Part shown: positions 26,887 through 36,479 of the stretch, piece by piece
How the letters are laid out: every line of letters starts with the position of its first letter
Position numbering within the stretch: the first letter of the stretch is position 1
Source: CADEED01 sp963839685
Lineage (GTDB): Bacteria; Pseudomonadota; Gammaproteobacteria; Steroidobacterales; Steroidobacteraceae
Direction: 5' to 3'
NCBI GenBank assembly: GCA_963839685.1
Contig: CAWIVS010000001.1
Span: 186,001 to 250,000, forward strand
Length of the DNA stretch: 64,000 bases
The notes under the pieces: model-generated
The model's database searches: none
What the model was told of the DNA's origin: nothing
What the model saw: only the letters and a program-made list of their open reading frames with translations
Translations under genes and position numbers: made by a program

Positions 26887-27052
26887 GGCCGCGGATGCTA
26901 AGGCCCGGATTCGCGATAAGTGACTGATCCGCCTGTGTTGGCTGTCGCCATACAGGCCTCGGCGCGAGTGACTACTGGTTATGCGCCGGGCACCGGTCGC
27001 CGCTTACACTCCTTGGTTTCGTTTCATTCGCGCCAATCTTGGCGCTCGACAA

Positions 27053-29890
27053 ATGCAACAGATCAAGATCCGCGGCGCCCGCACCCACAACCTCAAGAAC
27101 ATCGACGTCGACCTGCCGCGCGACCGGCTGATCGTGATCACGGGCCTGTCCGGCTCCGGAAAATCGTCGCTGGCGTTCGACACGCTGTACGCCGAAGGAC
27201 AGCGGCGCTACGTCGAATCGCTGTCCGCGTACGCGCGCCAGTTCCTGTCGATGATGGACAAGCCCGACGTCGACAGCATCGAGGGGCTGTCCCCTGCCAT
27301 CGCCATCGAACAGAAGGCCACCTCGCACAACCCGCGTTCGACGGTCGGCACGGTCACCGAGATCTACGACTATCTACGCCTGCTGTTCGCACGCGCCGGC
27401 ATCGCGCGTTGCCCGGATCACGGCATTGCGCTCGCCGCACAGACCGTGAGCCAGATGGTCGACCAGATCCAGAAGATGCCGGAGGGCCTCGCCATCCTGC
27501 TGCTGGCGCCCATGGTGGTGGATCGCAAGGGTGAGCAGGCGGAGATCTTCGAGCAGCTGCGCGGCCAGGGATTCGTGCGCGCACGCATCGACGGGCGCGT
27601 TCACGAACTCGACGCGCTGCCAAAGATCGATCCGAAGAAGAAGCACACCATCGAAGTCGTGGTGGATCGCTTGCGCATCCGTCCGGATGCGGCCACGCGG
27701 CTGGCCGAGTCACTGGAGACGGCGCTCAAGCTTGCCGGCGGTACCGTGCGGCTGGCGCCCTACGATGCCGAGAAGCCGGTGAAGGCAGAAGACGAAGTGC
27801 TGTTTTCCGCGCGCCAGGCCTGCCCTGTGTGCGGCTACAGCGTGCCGACGCTCGAGCCGAAGATGTTCTCGTTCAACAGCCCGGCGGGAGCCTGCCCCAC
27901 TTGCGACGGTATCGGGCTCAAGGATTTCTTCGATCCTCAACGGGTCGTCGCTTATCCCCATCTCTCGCTCGCGGGCGGCGCCATCAAGAGCTGGGATCGC
28001 AAGAATGCGTACTACTTCGCGTTGATCACGGCCATGGCGCGGCATTACAAGTTCGATCCCGAGACGCCCTGGGAAGAGCTGTCGAAAAAGGCCCAGCAGG
28101 TGATGCTGTTCGGCAGCGGCAACGAGGAGATCGAATTCCGCTACCAGCACGGCAACGGCCGCACCACGAAAAAGAAGCATCGTTTCGAAGGCATCATTCC
28201 CAACCTCGAGCGGCGCTACAAGGAGACCGATTCGCTGCCGGTGCGCGAGGAGCTGGCGAAGTACCTCGGTAGCCAGCCCTGCCCCGATTGCCTCGGCACA
28301 CGCCTCAATCGCACGGCGCGCCATGTCTTCGTGGGTTCGCACAGCCTGCCGGAAATTGCGCATCTCACCGTGGGTGATGCCCGTACGATGTTCGGCTCGC
28401 TCGACGTCGAAGGCTGGCGCGCCGAAGTCGCCGGCAAGATCGTCAAGGAAGTCGGCGATCGACTGCGTTTCCTGGTCGACGTCGGTCTCGACTACCTCAC
28501 GCTGGATCGCAGCGCCGAGTCGTTATCAGGTGGCGAAGCGCAAAGAATCCGGCTCGCCAGCCAGGTGGGCTCGGGTCTGACGGGCGTCATGTATATCCTC
28601 GATGAGCCGTCCATCGGCCTGCACCAGCGCGACAATCAGCGTCTGTTGGCCACGCTCAAGCACCTGCGGGATCTCGGCAATACCGTGCTGGTGGTCGAGC
28701 ACGATGAAGAGGCGATTCGTGCCGCCGACAACGTGCTCGATATCGGCCCTGGCGCCGGAGTGCACGGCGGTGAAGTGGTCGCACACGGAACCCCGGATGA
28801 CATCGTGAAGGACGCCAACTCCCTCACCGGAAAGTATCTTTCGGGGCGCCTCAAGATTGCGCTGCCGGGGCTGCGAACCCCGCGCGATCCCAGGCGCACC
28901 ATCCAGGTGATTGGCGCGCGCGGCAACAATCTGAAGAAAGTCAGCGCGGAGTTTCCGCTCGGCCTGTTCACCTGCGTGACCGGGGTGTCGGGCTCGGGCA
29001 AGTCCACGCTGGTGAACGACACGCTGTTCACCCATGCCAATCACAAGCTGAACGGCACCGTGATGGACATGGCGCCCTGCGACGAGGTGCGCGGTCTCGA
29101 GGAAATCGATCGCATCATCGAAATCGACCAGAGCCCGATCGGACGCACGCCGCGTTCGAACCCGGCCACCTACACCGGGTTGTTTGGTCCGCTGCGCGAA
29201 TTGTTTGCCGAAGTCCCGGAGTCGCGCACGCGCGGCTACGACGCCGGCCGTTTCAGCTTCAACGTGAAAGGCGGTCGCTGCGAGGCCTGCCAGGGCGACG
29301 GACTCATCAAGGTCGAAATGCACTTCCTGCCGGACGTGTATGTGCCCTGCGATGTCTGCAAGGGGCAGCGCTACAACCGCGAGACCCTCGAGATCCGCTG
29401 GCGGGGCAAGAACATTCACGAAGTGCTGAACATGAACGTCGAAGACGCGCTGCGGCTGTTCCAGCACGTCCCCGGTGTGGGCTCGCGGCTGCAGACCCTC
29501 ATGGATGTCGGCCTGTCCTATCTACAGCTGGGGCAGAGCGCAACCACACTTTCAGGCGGCGAAGCTCAGCGAGTCAAACTCGCCCGTGAGCTGGCCAAGC
29601 GCGCCACCGGCCGCACGCTCTATATCCTGGACGAGCCCACCACCGGACTGCACTTTCACGACGTGGCACAGCTGCTGGACGTGCTGCATCGGTTGCGCGA
29701 CGAGGGCAATACCATCGTGGTCATCGAGCACAATCTCGACGTCATCAAGACCGCGGACTGGTTGATTGATCTCGGGCCGGATGGCGGCGCCGGCGGCGGC
29801 AGCATCGTCGCCAGCGGCACGCCCGAGGAAGTCGCGCGCCACAATGGCTCCTATACCGCGCATTACCTGCGGCCGCTGCTCGCCGCCTGA
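27053..29890 (+). CDS. uvrA: Excinuclease ABC subunit A
   Basis: DNA-damage recognition ATPase of nucleotide excision repair, 945 residues against 940 in E. coli. Both ABC modules are complete: Walker A GLSGSGKSSLAFDT and GVSGSGKSTLVND, signatures LSGGEAQRIRLA and LSGGEAQRVKLA, and Walker B ILDEPSIGLH and ILDEPTTGLH. Zinc-binding Cys pairs are visible (CPVCGYS with CPTCDG, and CEACQGDG with CDVCKG). I use the ATG at 27053, which starts the conserved MQQIKIRGARTHNLKN; a longer frame upstream is unlikely. Unlike many genes here it shows no frame break. Confidence 0.97.
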   Translation: MQQIKIRGARTHNLKNIDVDLPRDRLIVITGLSGSGKSSLAFDTLYAEGQRRYVESLSAYARQFLSMMDKPDVDSIEGLSPAIAIEQKATSHNPRSTVGTVTEIYDYLRLLFARAGIARCPDHGIALAAQTVSQMVDQIQKMPEGLAILLLAPMVVDRKGEQAEIFEQLRGQGFVRARIDGRVHELDALPKIDPKKKHTIEVVVDRLRIRPDAATRLAESLETALKLAGGTVRLAPYDAEKPVKAEDEVLFSARQACPVCGYSVPTLEPKMFSFNSPAGACPTCDGIGLKDFFDPQRVVAYPHLSLAGGAIKSWDRKNAYYFALITAMARHYKFDPETPWEELSKKAQQVMLFGSGNEEIEFRYQHGNGRTTKKKHRFEGIIPNLERRYKETDSLPVREELAKYLGSQPCPDCLGTRLNRTARHVFVGSHSLPEIAHLTVGDARTMFGSLDVEGWRAEVAGKIVKEVGDRLRFLVDVGLDYLTLDRSAESLSGGEAQRIRLASQVGSGLTGVMYILDEPSIGLHQRDNQRLLATLKHLRDLGNTVLVVEHDEEAIRAADNVLDIGPGAGVHGGEVVAHGTPDDIVKDANSLTGKYLSGRLKIALPGLRTPRDPRRTIQVIGARGNNLKKVSAEFPLGLFTCVTGVSGSGKSTLVNDTLFTHANHKLNGTVMDMAPCDEVRGLEEIDRIIEIDQSPIGRTPRSNPATYTGLFGPLRELFAEVPESRTRGYDAGRFSFNVKGGRCEACQGDGLIKVEMHFLPDVYVPCDVCKGQRYNRETLEIRWRGKNIHEVLNMNVEDALRLFQHVPGVGSRLQTLMDVGLSYLQLGQSATTLSGGEAQRVKLARELAKRATGRTLYILDEPTTGLHFHDVAQLLDVLHRLRDEGNTIVVIEHNLDVIKTADWLIDLGPDGGAGGGSIVASGTPEEVARHNGSYTAHYLRPLLAA

Positions 29891-29953
29891 CTACGGCGCG
29901 GAGTGCGTGAAGTAGTACTGCGCCAGCAGCAGTACGCCGTCGTAATCCGGCGT

Positions 29954-30186
29954 CTACCCACCAAATGACGTCATGACACGTGAATCGATGATGCCATCGG
30001 CCTCGAAGTCCACTTCACGCAAGGTACTCTCGAGATTCCCAGCGGCGTCGAGCGTGTCTGTGATGATGACGCGGTAATTGGCAATTCCGTCTGCATGGGG
30101 ATCGACTTCGATGGTGCGGCTCAGCCGCCTACCGGGCGGGCAGCGTTCACCCCCAGAATCGCGAGTAACGTCATCCACTTGCACAT
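29954..30186 (-). CDS. Small exported hypothetical protein, probable frameshift
   Basis: An ATG at 30186 opens a short signal peptide (MCKWMTLLAILGVNAA). The continuing frame stops near 30120, but after a one-base shift at about 30130 it reads SRTIEVDPHADGIANYRVI and ends at 29954 with an internally repetitive Asp/Gly pattern (HADGIANYR, EADGIIDSR). About 75 residues. Directly behind the stop, the same frame continues for 18 codons with protein-like sequence (DYDGVLLLAQYYFTHSAP) up to 29891, so the stop may also be an error. No function assigned. Confidence 0.4.
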
Positions 30187-30314
30187 GAGTGAGAACTCCT
30201 GCGGCCAGCGGCTGTAGGAAGACCCCGACGCCATCCGTTGGTGTGCGCTGTCGGCGCGACAATGAGGTGCGGACCAGACTGAGTCGCTTTTACGCACTTC
30301 GCAGTGAACTCCCG

Positions 30315-31526
30315 ATGAACCAAATGGCGACACCGCAGGCCGTCCCGGCAATTCCCCTACACTTCGCCGAATTACCGGCAACTCACGGTGGGCGCACAGT
30401 GGCTGAACGATCCGAGCGGGTGAAATGCCTGATCGTCGATCGAAACGAGGCGACCTTGGCCGCGCTCGAGGCGGCATTGCGGAGCCCGGACCGCGAGGTC
30501 TTCACGGCAACCACGGCCAACCAGGCCCTGGAACTTTCGCGGGAGCATGACTTCGCATTCGTGCTGCTCGATGTGCAGATCCCCACCCTCGACGGCTTCA
30601 TGCTTGCCGAGGTCATGCGTGGCGCCGAGCGCTCGAGCGCGACTCCCATCGTTTTCATGACGACGGCGGGTCCCCACGACCCGCTGCCCGCGTTTCGCGG
30701 CTTCGACGCCGCGGCCGTCGACGTCCTGTTCAAGCCGGTGAATGCGCAATCCCTCCGTCAGAAGGCGATGCTCTTTTTCGAGCTGTATCGGCAGAAGCAG
30801 GAGCTGGCCCGTGCATTACGCGCTCGCGAAGACGTGCTCGCCATCGTTTCGCATGACCTGCGCACGCCGTTGTCCGTGATCCACACCACCGCCTCGATGC
30901 TGCTCAACCCGAAGTATCAGTTCACTCCTCAGCAGGTGCGCGAACAGCACGAGCGCATCAGGCGCAATGTCGAACTCATGAATCGCATGATCGGCGACCT
31001 GCTCGACCTGGCCAACCTGCGCGCCGGCAAGTTGAGCATCGACCTTGGCCCAGTGACCATCAACGACGTGCTGCGAGAAGCCGTCACGGCACTCGAGACG
31101 CCAGCGCGCGAACAGGGTGTGACACTGGTCTACGAACCTGGCAGTGATGTGATGGCCGCCCACGCTGATCGTGCGCGGCTCATGCAGCTCTTTCAGAACC
31201 TCCTCGGCAATGCGGTCAAGTTCTGCAAGTCAGGCGATCGCATCACCGTCACCAGCCGCACGCGCGGCGAGCAAGCCCTCATCGAAATCTCGGACACGGG
31301 ACCCGGTATCGCCGCCGATGACCTGCCGCACATTTTTGAGCCCTACTTCTCGGCCAGCGGCAAACACCAGAAGACTGGTACGGGACTTGGCCTGTACATC
31401 AGCAGGGGGATCGTGGAGGCGCACGGGGGCCAGATACACTGCTCGTCGCAACCCGGCGCAGGAACCATATTCAGCATCAATTTGCCGCTGACTGCGGAGT
31501 CAGCGCAGGTTCCGGCTGCCAGCTGA
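30315..31526 (+). CDS. Response-regulator/histidine-kinase hybrid
   Basis: Cytoplasmic signalling protein of 403 residues. A receiver domain comes first (residues about 36-150) with the phospho-acceptor Asp86 in FVLLDVQIP and Lys140 in LFKPVN. It is followed by a HisKA domain with His180 in VSHDLRTPLS and a HATPase_c domain with N-box NLLGNAVKFC, DTGPGIA and GTGLGLYIS. There is no transmembrane segment or separate sensor domain, so it probably acts in a phosphorelay and receives its signal through the receiver. Its 3' end overlaps the convergent lipoprotein gene by 50 bases. Confidence 0.9.
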   Translation: MNQMATPQAVPAIPLHFAELPATHGGRTVAERSERVKCLIVDRNEATLAALEAALRSPDREVFTATTANQALELSREHDFAFVLLDVQIPTLDGFMLAEVMRGAERSSATPIVFMTTAGPHDPLPAFRGFDAAAVDVLFKPVNAQSLRQKAMLFFELYRQKQELARALRAREDVLAIVSHDLRTPLSVIHTTASMLLNPKYQFTPQQVREQHERIRRNVELMNRMIGDLLDLANLRAGKLSIDLGPVTINDVLREAVTALETPAREQGVTLVYEPGSDVMAAHADRARLMQLFQNLLGNAVKFCKSGDRITVTSRTRGEQALIEISDTGPGIAADDLPHIFEPYFSASGKHQKTGTGLGLYISRGIVEAHGGQIHCSSQPGAGTIFSINLPLTAESAQVPAAS

Positions 31527-32001
31527 CAGCCACCTCGCCCTCCCAGTGTTTTTCCAGGTGCCCGGCAAGATCCACGGCCAGCGGCCGCCAGCGCTCGTGA
31601 TTCGCGTAGGCCGACACCTGGATGCTCACCGCCTGGGGATTAGGGTCATAGGTCTTGCTGTTCTGCCAGTTCTGCTTCGATGCGTACACGAACAGGCCAT
31701 CGGCATCGCAGAGGCTGATACTGAACAGATGGACGTTGTCCTGGATCAGGCTGGTGTCGAACACCTGCACCTGGTGCGCGCGCCCGAAGCTGTCTAACAA
31801 CTTACCCAGCTTCGGCCACTCCGACTCGGGGGCATGGACCAGGAACGTCACGAACGTGCGGCTTTTGACGTAGGTCTTCTTGTAGTTGCCGCCGTAGCAG
31901 TTCTTCTCGTATCCCGCCGGCGGCGGATGCACGGGCTCACAGCCGCTCAGCAGCGCACTGGCTGCAACGACCGGGATCCAGGAATGCCGGCTCGCACGCA
32001 T
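31477..32001 (-). CDS. Hypothetical lipoprotein
   Basis: Exported protein of 174 residues with a lipoprotein signal (VVAASALLSGC). The mature part starts with a Pro/Gly-rich piece and two nearby Cys-Tyr motifs and contains a compact alpha/beta region (SEWPKLGKLLDSFGRAHQVQ). I do not recognise the family. It is convergent with, and overlaps, the hybrid kinase gene. Confidence 0.6.
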   Translation of the reverse strand: MRASRHSWIPVVAASALLSGCEPVHPPPAGYEKNCYGGNYKKTYVKSRTFVTFLVHAPESEWPKLGKLLDSFGRAHQVQVFDTSLIQDNVHLFSISLCDADGLFVYASKQNWQNSKTYDPNPQAVSIQVSAYANHERWRPLAVDLAGHLEKHWEGEVAVSWQPEPALTPQSAAN

Positions 32002-32184
32002 GCGACCGGTACTCTAACGCGCGTCAACTGCGGTGGCGACTCATGAGCGGGCGCCGGCAGCCCAGAACCCCCCTGGATACACGGGCGCTCGCAATCGGAA
32101 ACAAGGCTCGTGCGTCCCGGACCACCGACGCCAACGCAGGTGAGTTGCCGCAACACCGCCTGCCGGTTCCCCGGGACACGTCGA

Positions 32185-33964
32185 TCAGTAACCCTGCGCC
32201 GCGCCGTCCTTGCGGGATTCGGATGCTCCGAAATAGACACCGCCTTCTGACTTGATGGCCTGGTAGCCACCGAAGCCGCCGTCGTTGTCCACGGTCACCT
32301 TGTGACCGCGTGCCTTGAGTGCGTTGATGCTATCGGCCGGGAAGCCGGTTTCCAGGATCACTTCGCCGCCGTTGCGCATCACTTCATCGGTGGGCTCGCT
32401 CGAGCCTTCATGCCGCGCCCGCGGCGCGTCGCCGGCTTCCTGCAGGTTCATGCCGAAGTCGATGAGATTCACGACGATCTGCACATGACCCTGAGGCTGC
32501 ATGCCGCCGCCCATGACGCCGAACGACAGCCAGGGCTTGCCGCCCCTGGTGATGAAGGCCGGAATGATGGTGTGAAATGGTCGTTTGCCAGGCGCGTACA
32601 CGTTCGCATGGCCGTCTTTCAGCGAAAACAGTTCGCCGCGATCCTGGAAGATGAAGCCACAGCCGTCCGGCGTCATGCCCGATCCCATGCCGCGGTAATT
32701 GCTCTGGATCAGCGAAACCATGTTGCCGGCCGCATCCGCGACCGTCATGTAGATGGTGTCGCCGTGTTCGAGAGCCTTGTCCACCGGGTACTCGAGAGCC
32801 GCCTTCTCCAGGCTGATCAACGCGCGGCGCTTCGCGGCGTAATCCTTGGACAGCAGCGTCTTCAGCGGAATCTTCGCGAATTCGGGATCGGCGTAATAAC
32901 GGGCGCGGTCTTCGAAGGCGAGTTTCTTGGCTTCGACGAACAGGTGCAGGTATTCGGGACTGCCGAAACCCATGGACTTGATGTCATAGGCCTCGAGGAT
33001 GTTGAGCATCTGCAGGGCCGCGATGCCCTGCGTGTTCGGCGGCAGTTCCCACACGTCGTAGCCGCGATAGTTGGTCGACACGGGCTCGACCCACTCGGAG
33101 CGATGCGCCGCCATGTCGGCCGCCGTGAGGTAGCCGCCGTTGGCCTTCATGTACTTTTCGATGCGCTGCGCGATGTCGCCCTTGTAGAAGGCATCACGGC
33201 CGCCCTCGGCGATCGCGCTGAGCGTGTTGGCGAGCAGCGGATTGCGGAACACCTCGCCCTTGGCCGGCGCGCGGCCGTTCGGCATGAAGGTCTCGGCGAA
33301 GTTCGGAAAGTCCTTCAGGGACTTCGCGTTGATCGCCCAGCCTTCCGCGATCACCTCGGTGACCGGAAAGCCGTTGCGTGCATAGGAGATCGCCGGTTGC
33401 AGCAGCTCTTTCATGGGCAGCTTGCCGAACTTGCCGTGCAACTCGAACCAGCCATCCACCGTACCCGGTACCGAGACCGGCAAGGGCCCGCGCGGCGGAA
33501 TCGTGCTGCGATCGAGCTTGCGCAGTTCTTCGCGCAGCTTCGCCAGCGTCAGCGACTTGCGGCGAGCGGCCGCTGGCATTGAGCCCATGGAGCTTCTTCG
33601 TCTTCGCATCCCAGACGATGGCGAACAGATCGCCACCGACGCCGTTGCCGGTGGGCTCCATGAGCCCGATGGTGGCGTTCGCGGCGATGGCCGCATCCAC
33701 CGCCGTGCCGCCGCGCTTGAGGATGTCCAGCGCCACCTGGCTCACCAGCGGGTGGCTGGTCGCCGCCATGCCCTGCGTGGCGATGACCTCGGAGCGCGTT
33801 GGCACCAGGGATCCGCTCGGGCGTGGTGACCCGGCGAAGGAGTCTTGCATCACCATGCCGAGGAGTACCGTGAACCCGAAAACGATGCCGCGAAACAGTC
33901 GCTGCTCAGGCCGGCTTCTGTGCGCGTGAAAGGCCCGAGTCGAATACCTGCCGAACTTCGCCAT
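32185..33964 (-). CDS. ggt: Gamma-glutamyltransferase, frameshifted
   Basis: Ntn-hydrolase that cleaves gamma-glutamyl bonds such as those of glutathione, about 590 residues. The N-terminal part reads MAATSHPLVSQVALDILKRG and GNGVGGDLFAIVWD, typical of the large subunit. The autocatalytic site is DTIYMTVADAAGNMVSL, whose Thr becomes the N-terminal nucleophile of the small subunit; GFGGYQAIKSEGG closes the protein. The frame breaks near 33562 between LNASGRSP and RKSLTLAKL. A hydrophobic N-terminal segment (IVFGFTVLLGMVMQ) is a likely export signal. The start is uncertain because 33964 overlaps the GNAT gene by 59 bases. Confidence 0.88.
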
Positions 33965-34436
33965 TGGTCACGCGCTCCTGGTAACGGCCCTTGGTGTAGT
34001 TAGCCACGACACGGCGCCAGAACGACACCGCCACGGGATTGCGCAGGTACTCGGTGATTTCCCAGCGACCCGCGAATCGATTCAGAATCAGCTCGACGGC
34101 CAGCCCGCCGATGCCCCGGCGGCGAAACGTGCGGCTCACGAAAAACTCGGCCATGCGATAGTCGACCGATTTTCGGCCGGCCTGACCGCTGCCGCGCGCC
34201 ACCATGGCGAATCCCACGGGCTCGTTGCCGCGCAGGATGAGAAGGGGATTGACGGATGGATCGCCAAACCAGCGCGACAGCTGGTCAGCCGTGCTGTAGC
34301 CGATTTCACCGAGCGAGGTCGTGTCGAACACGCCAGTGTTCAACGGCGAGAGATCATCCAGATAGTCGCGGTAGACGCTCTCGATCCACTCGCGATCGCG
34401 CATCGCACCGCGCGCATCCCTGACGCTGACAGTCAC
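33906..34436 (-). CDS. GNAT-family N-acetyltransferase
   Basis: Protein of 176 residues with the acetyl-CoA binding motif RTFRRRGIGGLAVELIL (residues about 105-121, the Q/RxxGxG/A pyrophosphate loop) preceded by the strand EFFVS. The acceptor is unknown. It overlaps the start of the ggt reading frame, suggesting co-transcription, but no functional link is established in the family. Confidence 0.8.
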   Translation of the reverse strand: MTVSVRDARGAMRDREWIESVYRDYLDDLSPLNTGVFDTTSLGEIGYSTADQLSRWFGDPSVNPLLILRGNEPVGFAMVARGSGQAGRKSVDYRMAEFFVSRTFRRRGIGGLAVELILNRFAGRWEITEYLRNPVAVSFWRRVVANYTKGRYQERVTNGEVRQVFDSGLSRAQKPA

Positions 34437-34451
34437 GCTTCCCCCAGAAAG

Positions 34452-34488
34452 ACAAAACCCGGGCAGACGTTGTTACGTTCTGCCCGGG
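34452..34488 (-). terminator. Rho-independent terminator behind the Ala/Pro-rich lipoprotein gene
   Basis: Hairpin CCCGGGCAGA/TCTGCCCGGG with short extra pairing towards the loop; on the minus strand it is followed by TTTTGTCTTTC. It lies 45 bases behind the stop of the small lipoprotein gene and just upstream of the acetyltransferase start. Confidence 0.85.
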
Positions 34489-34532
34489 CCGTCATTGAGC
34501 CAATTGGCTCGATGCAATAATCGACGAATCGA

Positions 34533-34764
34533 TTACTGCTTCGGCGCCTCGGCCGGAGCTTCAGCCAGCGCGGCTGCGGCTTCGGCCGGAGCAGCTTCAG
34601 CGTCGGAGCCGGGCGGCTTCAGCGGCCGGGGCTTCAGCGGCCGGGGCCTCAGCGGCCGGGGCTTCAGCAGCGGGAGCAGCTTCCGGAGCAGCGGCTTCCT
34701 GCTTGCTGCAGGCGGTCATCATCGCGAGGGCCGCGATCGCGGCGAGTGCAACGTTCAATTTCAT
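34533..34764 (-). CDS. Small Ala/Pro/Glu-rich lipoprotein, frameshifted
   Basis: Lipoprotein of about 76 residues: the ATG at 34764 gives the signal ALAAIAALAMMTAC, followed by SKQEAAAPEAAP and tandem AEAPA repeats. The frame as given stops early after a shift at about 34610-34618; in the next frame low-complexity EAAPAEAAAALAEAPAEAP continues to a TAA at 34533, followed by the terminator. This composition is common in small surface-exposed or periplasmic spacer lipoproteins. Function unknown. Confidence 0.6.
34617..34676. repeat. 15-bp tandem repeat in the lipoprotein gene
   Basis: Four units of CTTCAGCGGCCGGGG, the last one partly diverged. Each encodes five residues of the Ala/Pro/Glu tail. 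Copy number could vary between strains by slippage. Confidence 0.85.
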
Positions 34765-34986
34765 GTAGGGGTACCCCAAAAATATATCTAGTGATGAGAG
34801 AGACCAAACAAACGTTTGTTCGCGATTCACATCGCGGCGCGGATTTTAGCTAGTCCCCAACACATTTGAAACAACTACAAATTTTGTCCGTGTCTGGCGA
34901 CAGCTCCGCTGAGCATGCGCGGAAAACCCTTTCTTTACATCTGCTCGCGCCAGCACTCGTTCAAGCGCTCAAACGGCAAAATGATG

Positions 34987-35009
34987 CACTGCATCAACGA
35001 GTTGCAGTG
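34987..35009. promoter_or_regulatory. Inverted repeat upstream of pepQ
   Basis: CACTGCA and TGCAGTG arms separated by 9 bases, 25 bases before the pepQ start. It could be an operator or an mRNA hairpin near the ribosome site. The rest of the 34765-35034 interval is relatively AT-rich and shows no gene. Confidence 0.35.
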
Positions 35010-35034
35010 AGGCCGGGCCGAATAGAATCGAGCC

Positions 35035-36387
35035 ATGAGTTCACCTGCAATTAAACAAAACGCGGACGACTGGTCCGGCCTGTTCTCCGCGCACCTGGAG
35101 ATCGTCAAGAAACGTAGCGCGGCCGCGCTTGCCGCCACTGGATACGACGCCCTGCTGCTGCACGCTGGCTTGCCGCCGCTGCTGTTTCTCGATGACCATC
35201 ACCTGCCCTTCCGCGCGCAGGCGCCCTTCAAGGTGTGGGCACCGCTCCGCGACGCACCCGATTCGTTCGTGTTCTTCACGCCGGGCAAGAAGCCGCTGCT
35301 GCTGATTCACCAGCCGGTCGACTATTGGCACAAGTCACCGACCATGCCCGATGCCTACTGGACCGCGGCATTCGACATCGTGAGCTGCGCCACGCAAGCC
35401 GCGGCGCGCGCGGCACTGCCCAGGGATCTTTCGCGCACCGCATTCATCGGCGCTCCCTTCCCGGAGCTCATGGATTGGGGCCCGGCGGCCATCAATCCCG
35501 AGCACCTGCTCGCGCAGCTCGACTACGGCCGCGCGGCAAAGACCGGGTACGAGATCGCCGCTCTGCGCGAGGCGAACGTGCTCGGCGGCCGCGGCCACAT
35601 CGCCGCCGAACGCGCCTTCCGCGCCGGCGCCAGCGAGTTCGAGATCACCCTCGAGTTCATGAAGGCCTGCGGCCTGCGCGAGCAGGAGCTGCCGTATAAC
35701 CCCATCGTTGCGCTGAATGAAAACGGCGCGGTGCTGCACTACCAGTTCCAGCAGCGCCGCCCGCCGGCGAAGATTCATTCGCTGCTGATCGATGCGGGCG
35801 CCGAGTTCGCGGGCTACGCATCCGACATCACCCGCACGGCCTCGTATGCCGATGCCGAGTTTGCCGACATCATCCGGCGATTCGACGCGCTGCAGCTCGA
35901 GCTGTGCGCCCAGGTTCGGGCCGGTCTGGACTGGCGCGATTTTCACCAGGCCTCGTACCGCGCCATCAGCGAATTCCTGCGCGAGATCGGCGTCATCAAC
36001 GCGAGCGCGGACGAGGCCATCGATCGCGCGCTCACTTCCGTGTTCTATCCGCATGGCATCGGCCACCTGCTCGGACTGCAGGTGCACGATGTGGGTGGAC
36101 GACAGCGCGATCCGGCGGGAGGTGAAATCGAGCGCCCGTCCAACCATCCGTTCCTGCGGCTGACGCGCAAGCTCGAGGATGGCTTCGTCGTCACCGTCGA
36201 ACCCGGCTTCTACTTCATCGATCAGCTCCTGGCTGAAGCGAAGCAAAAGCCGATCGGAAAACTGATCGAGTGGCAGCGGGTCGAGCAACTCAGGAAGTTC
36301 GGCGGCGTGCGCATCGAAGACGACGTGGTCGCACGCCCGGGCGGACACGAGAACCTGACGCGCACGGCATTCGCGGCTGGCGCATGA
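35035..36387 (+). CDS. pepQ: Xaa-Pro dipeptidase
   Basis: Cytoplasmic metallopeptidase of 450 residues (443 in E. coli) that cleaves dipeptides with C-terminal proline. The pita-bread fold ligands are all present: LLIDAGAEFAGYASDITRT with two Asp, HGIGHLLGLQVHD with His, VTVEPGFYF and GGVRIEDDV with Glu. The N-terminal creatinase-like domain (residues about 1-155) is intact. It is monocistronic on the plus strand, flanked by minus-strand genes. Confidence 0.93.
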   Translation: MSSPAIKQNADDWSGLFSAHLEIVKKRSAAALAATGYDALLLHAGLPPLLFLDDHHLPFRAQAPFKVWAPLRDAPDSFVFFTPGKKPLLLIHQPVDYWHKSPTMPDAYWTAAFDIVSCATQAAARAALPRDLSRTAFIGAPFPELMDWGPAAINPEHLLAQLDYGRAAKTGYEIAALREANVLGGRGHIAAERAFRAGASEFEITLEFMKACGLREQELPYNPIVALNENGAVLHYQFQQRRPPAKIHSLLIDAGAEFAGYASDITRTASYADAEFADIIRRFDALQLELCAQVRAGLDWRDFHQASYRAISEFLREIGVINASADEAIDRALTSVFYPHGIGHLLGLQVHDVGGRQRDPAGGEIERPSNHPFLRLTRKLEDGFVVTVEPGFYFIDQLLAEAKQKPIGKLIEWQRVEQLRKFGGVRIEDDVVARPGGHENLTRTAFAAGA

Positions 36388-36479
36388 GAAGGCAATTCGC
36401 TGATGTGGCGCGCCGCTGGCACTCGCCGCAAGCTCGACGCTGGCGCGCGCACAGGATGAACCGGTGAGAGTCACCACGT

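Noticed and set aside
26942..26955. CTGT-N6-ACAG upstream of uvrA, like a LexA box
   Set aside because: The gammaproteobacterial box needs eight bases between the half sites; here there are six, and the rest of the flanks do not fit.
36270..36467. 65-codon frame overlapping the end of pepQ
   Set aside because: Arg-rich shadow translation of the pepQ 3' end without own ribosome site.
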